Part shown: one piece after another, positions 17,626 to 25,790 of the stretch
Numbering within the stretch: position 1 is the stretch's first letter
How the letters are laid out: the number at the start of each line of letters is the position of its first letter
Source of the DNA: Gordonia jinhuaensis
Lineage (GTDB): Bacteria; Actinomycetota; Actinomycetes; Mycobacteriales; Mycobacteriaceae
Direction: 5' to 3'
Assembly (NCBI RefSeq): GCF_014639795.1
Contig: NZ_BMGC01000026.1
Span: forward strand, 1 to 53,730
DNA: 53,730 bases
The notes under the pieces: model-generated
The model's input: only the letters and a program-made list of their open reading frames with translations
What the model was told of the DNA's origin: nothing
The model's database searches: none
Position numbers and translations under genes: made by a program

Positions 17626-20600
17626 CACGTCGCGAACGTAGCGTTTGTCGGCCGCCAGCGCTTTCACATAGGCTTCGGCGCTCTGGCCGGAGAGTCTGCC
17701 GTGTGTGGCGATCACGAATTTGAGCGCCTCGTCGACATCGCGTGCCATTCGCGACTTGTCGCCGCACACATAGAAGTAGGCGCCCTCGTTGAGCCACCGC
17801 CACAGCTGTGCGCCCTTCTCGATCATCCGGTCCTGGACGTAGACCTTGCGCTCCTGGTCACGCGAGAAAGCGAGGTCGAGCTCGTTGAGAAGGCCGTCAG
17901 CGCAGAAGGATTCGATCTCGTCGCGATAGTAGAAGTCGGTGGCCGCATGCTGTTCGCCGAAGAACAGCCAGTTGCGCCCGGTGTGGCCCAGGGCGCGGCG
18001 CTCGTGCAGGAAACCACGGAACGGAGCGATCCCGGTGCCGGGGCCGACCATGATCATCGGCGCGTCCGGGTCTGCCGGCGGGCGGAAATGCGTCGACGGT
18101 GCCACCCACACGCCGATCGGGTCGCCGTCGGCGTGGTCGGCCAGATAGGTCGAGCACACACCGTGCCGTGCGATGCCGTGCACGTTGTAGCGGACCGCTG
18201 ACACGGTGAGCTGCACCTCGCTGGGGTTCTCCTTGGGGCTCGAGGAGATCGAGTACTGCCGCGGGGTCAGCGGTTTGAGGACACCGAGCCAGTCGTCCAC
18301 CGACGCCCGTACGGGGAAGTCCGCCAACAGGTCTGCGGTCTGGCGACCCCACATCCAGTCGTCGAGCGCATCCTTGTCCTGCGGTTCGGGTAGTGCGTGC
18401 AGGCCTGCGCCGCGATGGCGTTCGCGGACGAACTCGAGTACTCCGCCGGTGATCTTGGCGATGTCGAGTCGTTCGTGCAGCGCCCGGTACAGCAGCATCT
18501 CCTCGCCGGCGACGGTGACCGGCGTGTCGCCGTCGAGTCCGGTGAGCTGCAGGAAGTTCTCGACGTAGGCGGGGCTGTTGCGCGGCCACACGCCCAGCGC
18601 GTCGCCGGCCTCATAGGTGAGAGTACCTGTGGGAAGGGCGAATCCGATCTGTCGCACGTCTTTGCTCGAACCGGGTCGGTTCAGCCGGGTATTGCGTACC
18701 AGTGAGGTGATGAGCGGATTCTTGCGGCCGTAAGAGGGAGTTGAGACCTGTCCCGACGAGACCGTGCTGGATGAGACCGTGCTGGACGAAACCTGGCCGG
18801 ACGGGGTGGTGACGGGCGTCTGGGCTGGCGGATCGGCGCTCTGCGGTGCCTGGTCGGCGAGTTGGTCGAGTACGGCGTCGAGCCAGGACTGCGCGACCGT
18901 CTCGTAGTCGGGTTCACAGTCGGCACGCGCGGCGAGGCGGGTGGCCCCCAGCTCGCTCAGGCGGTCGTCGAGTTTGCGTCCGAATCCGCAGAACTCGTCA
19001 TAGCTGGGATCGCCGAATGCCAGCACCGAGTAGTGCAATGAGTCCAGGCGGGGTGCGTCGTCGGCGCTCAGGGCATCCCACAGCTGTGCGGCGTTGTCGG
19101 GCGGGTCGGCGTCGCCGGTGGTGGAGGTGACGATCAGGACCGTCCCGCCGCTGGTCAACGCGGCTATCCCGGCATCGTCGAGGGTGTGTGATGCCGCGGG
19201 CATTCCGTGCTCGACCAGCGCTGCCACCACGCCGGGCACATGATCTTCGACGGTGCCGGTCTGCGACGCCCAGAGCACGTCGATGGTTGGCGTCTCAGGG
19301 GTGGGTGTCTCAGGCGGCGACACCGATGCCGGGCTGTCCGAGATCCGCGAGTATGCCCCGGCCAGAACGCCATTGACCCAGAAGCGGGTGTCGGCATCCA
19401 GGGGAGCGTCCGACGGTAGTACCGGGACACCCGCTGCCGCGTCGGTGCTGCGCATGCCGGTGAGGAAACCGGCGAGGTAGCGCTGCTCGGTCGAGCTCAG
19501 CGCAGGGGGTGCGGTGGGTGTGGCGACACCGAGCGCGACGGCCAGTGCATCGGTGCCGGTTCCGGTGCTGTGGTCGGGCGAGGAGGGCTCGTGCGCGGAC
19601 TCGACCTTTTCCAGCGCGACCGCGCACACTTTGAACTCCGGTTGCAGGGAGTCGGGGTCCACAGCGTCGTTGGTGACGGCGTTGATCGCGAGATCGGTCC
19701 CGAACATGTCGTTGAAGTGCATGGGGGCGAAGCAATTCCCGGGGCGGACCCGATCGGTCACCACCGCGGGGAGCACCGCAGCACCGCGCCGCGAGCTGAT
19801 ACGCACCGAGTCGCCGTCGCAGATGTGCATGTCGGCGGCATCGGTCGGGTGGATTTCGACGAACGGTGCCGGGTTGAGCTTGTTGAGTTTGGCCACCCGA
19901 CCGGTCTTGGTCATGGTGTGCCACTGGTGGGGCAGTCGCCCGGTGTTCAGCACCAACGGGTGCTCGTCGTCGGGTAGTTCGGCGGCGGGCATGTAGGGCC
20001 GCGCATGGAAGATCGCACGGCCGCTCGGAGTGGGGAACACCAGCCGCGGGTCGGTGCCGTCGGGGCGGATCACCTTCGTCTGTGAGACGCCGTCGTTGAG
20101 GTAGCGGATCGGATGGCGGTCGGTGGCCCCTGCCGACATGCCGCCGGTATCGGGTGCCTCCGGCGGACACGGCCACTGCAGGGGCGTGTCGCGCAGGCGG
20201 TCATAGCCCGCGCCGCGGATGTCCCAACCCGTCCGCGGGTTCCAGAAGGTGGTGATCTCGTCGAAGATCTCCTCCGCGCAGCGGTAGTCGAAGGCGTCGG
20301 CGAAGCCCATCTCGGAGGCCAGGGCGGCGATCAGCGCCCAGTCGGGTGTCGCGTCGCCCGGCGGGTTCACCGCCGCCTCGTGCAGAGTGAGGTTGCGTTC
20401 GGAGTTGACCATCACCCCGTCGGCCTCGGTCCACAGTGCGGCCGGCAGGGTCACGTCGGCATAGGCGAGGGTTTCGTTCTCGGCGAACACGTCGGAGACG
20501 ATCACCAGTTCACACTTCTGCAGTGCCTCGATCACCCTCGAGCGGTTGGCCACGCTGGCAACGGGATTGGTGCAGATGATCCAGCACGCGCGGATCTCAC

Positions 20601-21852
20601 CGGCGGCCATCTTGTCGAACATCTCGATCGTGCCGGGTCCCACGTCACTGCGGATGGTGCCACGCGGCAGTCCCCAGCGGTCCTCGCAGAAATCGCGATC
20701 GGATTCGGAGACCACGGCGCGCTGGCCCGGCAGACCGGGTCCCATGTAGCCCATCTCGCGACCGCCCATCGCATTGGGCTGACCTGTCAGCGAGAACGGC
20801 CCGCTGCCGATCCGGCAGATCGCGCCGGTGGCCAGGTGGAGATTGCAGATCGCGTTGGTGTGCCACGTGCCGTGGATGGACTGGTTGAGACCCATTGTCC
20901 AGCAGGACATCCAGTCGCCGGCCTCGGCGATCCACCGGGCGGCGGTGCGCAGATCCGACTCGGCCACACCGGTGATGCGCTCGACCTCCTGCGGTGTGTA
21001 CTGCGCGACGAATTCGGGCATCTGCTCGAAACCCTCGGTGTAGTCGTCGATGAACGACTGATCTACGGCACCGGATTCGATCAGCAGATGCAGCAGGCCG
21101 TTGAGCAGGGCGAGATCTGTTCCGGGATTCACCTGCAAGAACAGGTCGGCTTTGGCGGCGGTGGTGGTGCGGCGCGGATCGACCACGATCAGCTTCGCGC
21201 CGGCCTTGCGACGTTCGGCCATGCGCAGGAACAGGATCGGATGGCAGTCGGCCATATTCGATCCGATGACGAAGAACAGATCGGCGTTGTCGAAGTCCTG
21301 ATAGGACCCCGGTGGTCCGTCGGCGCCGAGCGATTGTTTGTATCCGGTACCCGCGCTGGCCATACACAGTCGTGAGTTCGACTCGATGTGCACCGTGCGC
21401 AGATAGCCCTTGGCGAGTTTGGTGGACAGATACTGCGATTCCAGCGACATCTGCCCGGAGACGTAGAGCGCGATCGAATCGGGGCCGTGTTCGTCGAGGA
21501 TCGTGCGCATCCGGCTCGCGGCGTACCCGATCGCCTCGTGCAGGCTCGCTGATTCGCGCTCGGAGTCCCGATCGGTTCGGACCGCGGCCTTCTCCATGCG
21601 GCCCGGTGCAGCGAGCATGTCGGCGGTGGTCGATCCCTTGGTGCACAGTCGCCCGAAGTTGGTGGGGTGGTCGGTGCGGCCGGTGGTCTTCGTGATCACC
21701 GGCAGCGCCGAGCCGGCCGGTGCCTGCACATGCAGCACCATTCCGCAGCCGACACCGCAATAGGCGCACAGCGTGTTCACCGTGCGCTCCGATGTGGCGC
21801 CCGACACCTGCGTCCCTGGCCGGGAGGTGGCGGGTCTGGGCGGATCGACCAT
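17620..21852 (-). CDS. nasN: Assimilatory nitrate reductase fused to a diflavin reductase (NasN-like)
   Basis: 1410 aa from the ATG at 21852; the frame extends 7 codons to a TTG, which I consider unlikely. N-terminal molybdopterin oxidoreductase with a [4Fe-4S] site (C29, C32, C36, C70; motif CAYCGVGCG), then the Mo-bisMGD domains to about residue 700. After a linker comes a flavodoxin-like FMN domain from about 856 ([34 protein letters not shown]), a Ser/Thr/Val-rich linker near 1010-1035 with a small internal repeat, and an FAD/NADPH domain of the CysJ/ferredoxin-NADP reductase type (RQYSISSS near 1198, [11 protein letters not shown] near 1270, YVCGDKSRM near 1363). The fusion should let one polypeptide take electrons from NADPH to nitrate. 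It heads the operon nasN-unknown-nasD-nasE and has a GlnR-type site upstream. Confidence 0.92.
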   Translation of the reverse strand: MVDPPRPATSRPGTQVSGATSERTVNTLCAYCGVGCGMVLHVQAPAGSALPVITKTTGRTDHPTNFGRLCTKGSTTADMLAAPGRMEKAAVRTDRDSERESASLHEAIGYAASRMRTILDEHGPDSIALYVSGQMSLESQYLSTKLAKGYLRTVHIESNSRLCMASAGTGYKQSLGADGPPGSYQDFDNADLFFVIGSNMADCHPILFLRMAERRKAGAKLIVVDPRRTTTAAKADLFLQVNPGTDLALLNGLLHLLIESGAVDQSFIDDYTEGFEQMPEFVAQYTPQEVERITGVAESDLRTAARWIAEAGDWMSCWTMGLNQSIHGTWHTNAICNLHLATGAICRIGSGPFSLTGQPNAMGGREMGYMGPGLPGQRAVVSESDRDFCEDRWGLPRGTIRSDVGPGTIEMFDKMAAGEIRACWIICTNPVASVANRSRVIEALQKCELVIVSDVFAENETLAYADVTLPAALWTEADGVMVNSERNLTLHEAAVNPPGDATPDWALIAALASEMGFADAFDYRCAEEIFDEITTFWNPRTGWDIRGAGYDRLRDTPLQWPCPPEAPDTGGMSAGATDRHPIRYLNDGVSQTKVIRPDGTDPRLVFPTPSGRAIFHARPYMPAAELPDDEHPLVLNTGRLPHQWHTMTKTGRVAKLNKLNPAPFVEIHPTDAADMHICDGDSVRISSRRGAAVLPAVVTDRVRPGNCFAPMHFNDMFGTDLAINAVTNDAVDPDSLQPEFKVCAVALEKVESAHEPSSPDHSTGTGTDALAVALGVATPTAPPALSSTEQRYLAGFLTGMRSTDAAAGVPVLPSDAPLDADTRFWVNGVLAGAYSRISDSPASVSPPETPTPETPTIDVLWASQTGTVEDHVPGVVAALVEHGMPAASHTLDDAGIAALTSGGTVLIVTSTTGDADPPDNAAQLWDALSADDAPRLDSLHYSVLAFGDPSYDEFCGFGRKLDDRLSELGATRLAARADCEPDYETVAQSWLDAVLDQLADQAPQSADPPAQTPVTTPSGQVSSSTVSSSTVSSGQVSTPSYGRKNPLITSLVRNTRLNRPGSSKDVRQIGFALPTGTLTYEAGDALGVWPRNSPAYVENFLQLTGLDGDTPVTVAGEEMLLYRALHERLDIAKITGGVLEFVRERHRGAGLHALPEPQDKDALDDWMWGRQTADLLADFPVRASVDDWLGVLKPLTPRQYSISSSPKENPSEVQLTVSAVRYNVHGIARHGVCSTYLADHADGDPIGVWVAPSTHFRPPADPDAPMIMVGPGTGIAPFRGFLHERRALGHTGRNWLFFGEQHAATDFYYRDEIESFCADGLLNELDLAFSRDQERKVYVQDRMIEKGAQLWRWLNEGAYFYVCGDKSRMARDVDEALKFVIATHGRLSGQSAEAYVKALAADKRYVRDVY

Positions 21853-21896
21853 GTCTTCATGGTCGGAGCGCAATGTTTCATGTCTCGGGAGTCGGC

Positions 21897-21923
21897 GTTA
21901 CCAGGCGATCACATGGTTCTCAC
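21897..21923 (-). promoter_or_regulatory. Predicted GlnR/NnaR-type operator upstream of nasN
   Basis: On the minus strand three half-sites, GTGAG, GTGAT and GTAAC, follow each other with exact 6-base spacers (21919-21923, 21908-21912, 21897-21901). This matches the actinobacterial GlnR consensus of GTNAC/GNAAC half-sites with 6-nt spacing. It lies 45 bases upstream of the nasN ATG. A second site with the same geometry precedes narK. Confidence 0.65.
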
Positions 21924-22137
21924 ACGCCTGGATTCCTCCGGTGAGGTGCCGAGTCGATGGCGGAACTGTCCGTTTGGTCGGTGGACGCGCGTACCGTGAC
22001 GGGCAGAGACTGGTGAGGCAGGTCACAGTCGGATCTGTCTTGGTTATGGAGCACACCGCCAGCTCGTGTCGCCCAGTCCGTCCCCGACGGTGTGCGCGCC
22101 CAGACGGTGTGCGCAGGGAAGTCAAAGGAGAGTTCCT

Positions 22138-23363
22138 ATGTCGAGTACCACGGTTAACCACGCCGTTGCCTACAAGGCGCCGGGCAAGGTCGAGGTGATC
22201 GAAACGCCTTTCCCGGAGTTCGTGCTCAAGGACGGCCCGGGGGTCAACCCGGCCAACGTCGGCCGCAAGCTGCCCCACGGTGCGATCCTGCGGACCATCG
22301 CCACCAACATCTGCGGGTCGGATCAGCACATGGTGCGTGGCCGGACCACCGCGCCGACCGATCTGGTCCTGGGTCACGAGATCACCGGCGAGGTGATCGA
22401 GACCGGCCCGGGCGTGGAGTTCATCAAGGTCGGCGACGTCGTGTCGGTGCCGTTCAACATCTCATGCGGTCGGTGCCGCAACTGCAAAGAGGGCAAGACC
22501 GGGATCTGCCTGAACGTCAACCCCGACCGACCGGGCAGCGCCTACGGATACGTGGACATGGGCGGCTGGGTCGGCGGTCAGGCCGAATACGTGATGGTGC
22601 CCTACGCCGACTGGAATCTGCTGAAGTTCCCCGACCGCGATCAGGCGCTGGAGAAGATCCTCGACCTCACCATGCTCTCGGACATCTTCCCCACCGGATT
22701 CCACGGCGCCTACACCGCCGGGTGGGCGTCGGTTCCACGGTGTACGTCGCGGGTGCGGGACCGGTCGGCCTGGCCGCCGCCGCGAGTGCGCAACTGCTCG
22801 GTGCCGCTGTGGTGATCGTCGGTGATCTCAACGAGCAGCGGCTCGCGCAGGCGCGTTCCTTCGGCTGCGAGACGATCAACGTCGCCGAGGGTGACCCCAA
22901 GGATCAGATCGAGCAGATTCTCGGTGTCCCCGAAGTGGATTCGGGTATCGACGCGGTCGGCTTCGAAGCACGCGGCCACGGCTCGGACTCCGGCCACGAG
23001 GCACCTGCGACGGTGCTGAACTCGCTGATGGACATCACCGCTGCCGGTGGCGCGCTGGGCATCCCGGGTCTCTATGTGACCGGCGATCCGGGGGGCGTGG
23101 ACGACGCGGCCAAGGAGGGCTCGCTGTCGCTGCGGCTGGGACTGGGCTGGGCGAAATCGCTGTCCTTCGCCACCGGACAGTGTCCGGTCATGAAATACAA
23201 CCGACAGCTGATGATGGCGATCCTGCACGACAAGGTGCACATCGCCGACGCGGTCAACGCGACCCCGATCCCGCTCGAGGACGCGCCCCGCGGCTATGAG
23301 GACTTCGACGCGGGTGCGGCCAAGAAGTTCGTGCTCAATCCCAACGGCTACATCAAGAGCTGA
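22138..23363 (+). pseudogene. fdhA: Glutathione-independent formaldehyde dehydrogenase, split by a frameshift
   Basis: Zinc alcohol-dehydrogenase family protein close to Pseudomonas FdhA (about 400 aa). A good ribosome binding site (AAAGGAG at 22124-22130) precedes the ATG at 22138. The N-terminal part has the catalytic zinc site NICGSDQH, GHEITGEV, and the structural zinc cysteines CGRCRNCKEGKTGIC. It reads well to about 22720 (HGAYTAG), then continues in another frame as VGVGSTVYVAGAGPVGLAAA (NAD-binding) to the stop at 23363. Adding one G to the GGG run near 22721-22723 would restore one frame of about 408 aa. Either the gene is broken in this strain or this is a sequencing error in a G run. 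It oxidises formaldehyde to formate with NAD. It lies alone between the two nitrate operons. Confidence 0.85.
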
Positions 23364-23392
23364 CGCATCCCGCGGGGTCGACCCGCGAGGCG

Positions 23393-23439
23393 CGGGCCTG
23401 CATGCTCAGTCGCCGACGGTGACCCGGCATGCAGGCCCG
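23393..23439. terminator. Strong hairpin between convergent fdhA and sirB
   Basis: A perfect 13-bp inverted repeat, CGGGCCTGCATGC at 23393-23405 and its complement at 23427-23439. It straddles the sirB stop (23406-23408). A smaller stem (CGCGGG/CCCGCG, 23371-23387) precedes it. There is no U-tract. It is likely a bidirectional transcription end point. Confidence 0.6.
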
Positions 23440-24257
23440 GAGTGGCTGCCGATGCCCTGCACACAGGCGGCCACGCGGTCGACCAGCAGGTCGGCGATGC
23501 GCTCGTCGGCACCCAGCGGCGCGGCCACGGCGTCGGCGCCGTGATCACTCAGCCGCGAGTGGAACAGCCCCGGCGCCAGCAGATAGGAGGCGATGAAGAC
23601 GCGTCGCCCGCAAGTGCGGACAGCAGCGACCACCTCGGGAACCCGTGGTGCGGCGGTGGCGATATAGCCGACCGGTACTGTCTCGCCGATCAGATCACCG
23701 AGGTAGCGCGCGGCGACCTCGACCTCGGCCAGTGCCGACGGATCCGACGACCCTGCCGCGGCCATCACCACCGCGTCACCGGGCAACCACCCGGCCGAAC
23801 GCAGTCGGTCGAGCATGACGACCGCGAGCACCGGGTCGGGCCCGAGGTTGTCGCACAGGCGCACGTCGTGGTGGCCGCTGGCCTCGATGTGGGCGGGGAT
23901 GTCGTGGCGCACGTGGTAGCCGGCGGCGAGGAAGGCCGGGATCAGCACCGCCGATGTGGGGGTCTGTGCCAGTGCCTCACTCGGCGAGGGCCCGAGCACG
24001 TCGACGAACGCCACCCGGGTCAGCCCGATGCGTTCGCTCACCAGGCGGGCGAGTGCGCCGACGGTGTCGACGCCGTGGACCGACCGGGTGCCGTGTGCGA
24101 CCAGGATGGGCGCCACGTGGGCTTCATCGGTAGACCTGTCGGTGACCCAGCCGGTAGCCATGCCGGCAGCTCTGTCGGCGGTTCCGCCGGTCAGTCGCAG
24201 GTGCGGGGTTGTGTGCTCGGTCATCGCTGTTCTCACTGGTCGGCCGCAATCAGTCAT
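23406..24257 (-). CDS. sirB: Sirohydrochlorin chelatase (CbiX/SirB family)
   Basis: 283 aa from the ATG at 24257, which overlaps the end of the regulator gene by 8 bases; an ATG at 24224 is also possible. The chelatase fold is clear: APILVAHGTRS at the N-terminus with the metal-binding His, VLIPAFLAAGYHVRHDIP with the second His, and a similar second half (VVMAAAGSSDPSA, VFIASYLLAPGLFH). Members insert Fe or Co into sirohydrochlorin. As the last gene of the narK-nirB-nirD operon it most likely makes siroheme, the cofactor of both nitrite reductases encoded here. The N-terminal 45 residues before the fold are poorly conserved. Confidence 0.87.
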   Translation of the reverse strand: MTDCGRPVRTAMTEHTTPHLRLTGGTADRAAGMATGWVTDRSTDEAHVAPILVAHGTRSVHGVDTVGALARLVSERIGLTRVAFVDVLGPSPSEALAQTPTSAVLIPAFLAAGYHVRHDIPAHIEASGHHDVRLCDNLGPDPVLAVVMLDRLRSAGWLPGDAVVMAAAGSSDPSALAEVEVAARYLGDLIGETVPVGYIATAAPRVPEVVAAVRTCGRRVFIASYLLAPGLFHSRLSDHGADAVAAPLGADERIADLLVDRVAACVQGIGSHSGPACRVTVGD

Positions 24258-25428
24258 CGGTATCGGGTTCGTCGTATTCGAGGTCGACGGCGAGGCGATA
24301 CCCCCGTTTGACCACGGTCTGGATCATCTTCGCGTCTCCCAGTGCCGTGCGCAGCCGGGTCACGGCCATCTCCACCGCGTGGGTGTCGGTGCCGCCGCCC
24401 GGCAGCTCGTCGAGCAGCTCGGCCCGGCTGATCACCTTCCCCGGGATCCGGGTCATCGCCTTCATCAACGCCAGACTCGACCCGGACAATTCCAGGGCGG
24501 TGTCGTCGACCACCACGGCGGCCGCGCGCATGCTCACCTCGTGGCCGGCCACGCGCAGCAGCTGTGCGCGCCGGGGTAGCTCGTCGGCGATGAGCCGGGC
24601 GAGGGCGCCGAGCCGAAAACGGCTGGGCTGCATGGTCGGTACCGACAGGGCGTGGAGCGGCCCGGCCGTCACGTTGCCCACACACATGGCCGGCACCGTG
24701 GTGCGCATAGCGTGGAGCAGCCCGTCGAGTACCCCGAGTTTGGCGGCGTGACCCAGCATCGAGGCCACTGCGGGCGCCGAGGTGAACGTCACCGCGTCGA
24801 TCTCCGAGCCGACGATCGCGTCGATCATGGAGCTCATCGGATCCGGATCGTCGGGCGGAACCCAGCGGTAAACGGGGATCGGGATGATCGTGGCGCCCGC
24901 CTCGCGCAACACCTGTGCGAGGTCGGGCAGCGGCTCCCAGTCGGTGGTCGCGCCGTGCATCTGGATGCCGACGCGCAGCCCCGACACGCCCTCCTCGAGG
25001 AGTTCGCTGATCAGTTCCGACGACGACTCGCTCGGTGGCGACCACTGTTCGTGCAGGCCGGCGGCGCGGATCGCACCCTTGGCCTTGGGTCCGCGGGCCA
25101 GCAGACGGGTGTCACCGAGACGGTCGATCAACTCATCGGCCACCCCCCACCCGTCGGCCGCCTCGATCCATCCGCGAAAGCCGATCCCGGTGGTGGCGAC
25201 CACGATGTCGGGCGGGTCGGCCAGCACCGTGTCGGTGGCGTGACGCAGCTCGTCGTCGTCGATGAGCGGGATGATGCGGATGGCGGGGGCGTGCATCACG
25301 GCAGCGCCCCGGCGGGCCAGCAATGCCGCGAACTCGTCGGCGCGACGAGCAGCGGTGATACCGATGGTGAAGCCGGTGAGGGGGAGTGCGGCATCACCGG
25401 CCGGGGGCCCGGGGGTGGTTGGGGTCAC
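24250..25428 (-). CDS. nnaR: NnaR-like regulator: HemD-like domain fused to winged-helix DNA-binding domain
   Basis: 392 aa from a GTG at 25428 that overlaps the nirD stop (GTGA). Residues 1 to about 270 form a uroporphyrinogen-III synthase (HemD)-like domain (start TGFTIGITAARRADEFAALL, later VTFTSAPAVASML). Residues of about 305-385 form an OmpR/PhoB-type winged helix (LSGSSLALMKAMTRIPG, then MAVTRLRTALGDAKMIQTV and KRGYRLAV). The same fusion in M. smegmatis is NnaR, an activator of nitrate/nitrite assimilation genes acting together with GlnR. Its place inside the narK-nirBD-sirB operon supports that role and implies autoregulation through the upstream operator. The HemD-like part could also still act in tetrapyrrole synthesis. 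Confidence 0.85.
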   Translation of the reverse strand: MTPTTPGPPAGDAALPLTGFTIGITAARRADEFAALLARRGAAVMHAPAIRIIPLIDDDELRHATDTVLADPPDIVVATTGIGFRGWIEAADGWGVADELIDRLGDTRLLARGPKAKGAIRAAGLHEQWSPPSESSSELISELLEEGVSGLRVGIQMHGATTDWEPLPDLAQVLREAGATIIPIPVYRWVPPDDPDPMSSMIDAIVGSEIDAVTFTSAPAVASMLGHAAKLGVLDGLLHAMRTTVPAMCVGNVTAGPLHALSVPTMQPSRFRLGALARLIADELPRRAQLLRVAGHEVSMRAAAVVVDDTALELSGSSLALMKAMTRIPGKVISRAELLDELPGGGTDTHAVEMAVTRLRTALGDAKMIQTVVKRGYRLAVDLEYDEPDTDD

Positions 25429-25790
25429 TGCGGTGTCGCCTGCGCCGATCCGACTTCGACACGACCGTCGATCACGCGCACCGGGTACACCGGCAGTGCG
25501 ACGGACTCGTCGTCGAGGCAGCGGCCCGACTCCAGCGAGAAGCGCTGTTTGAGCAGCGGAGACGCCACCGTGGCCGTCCCGCCGTGTTCACCGACCAGGC
25601 CGCGCGACATCACCGCCGCGCGTCCGAACGGGTCGATGTTGGAGACGGCAAGCACCACCGGCTCGCCGTCCTCGTCACCGAGATAGAAGACCGCGACCTG
25701 GGTTGCGTCGTCGAGCAACGCCGCGACACCGCGACCGACGGTGAGATCGGTCAGTGCGCAGACGGGTGTCCAGGTGTTCGTGATCGTCAT
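25425..25790 (-). CDS. nirD: Nitrite reductase small subunit NirD
   Basis: 121 aa from the ATG at 25790, which overlaps the nirB stop (ATGA). The protein has the NirD hallmark stretches VSNIDPFGRA, SRGLVGE and VASPLLKQRFSLESGRCL. It has a Rieske-like fold without Rieske cysteines, which is normal for the E. coli NirD family and not a defect. It pairs with NirB in the cytosolic NADH-dependent nitrite reductase. The C-terminus is followed directly by the coupled nnaR-like gene. Confidence 0.92.
   Translation of the reverse strand: MTITNTWTPVCALTDLTVGRGVAALLDDATQVAVFYLGDEDGEPVVLAVSNIDPFGRAAVMSRGLVGEHGGTATVASPLLKQRFSLESGRCLDDESVALPVYPVRVIDGRVEVGSAQATPQ

Noticed and set aside
25425-25790. NirD as a decayed Rieske protein because it has no cluster cysteines
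   Set aside because: The NirD family normally lacks these cysteines; the other hallmark stretches are intact.
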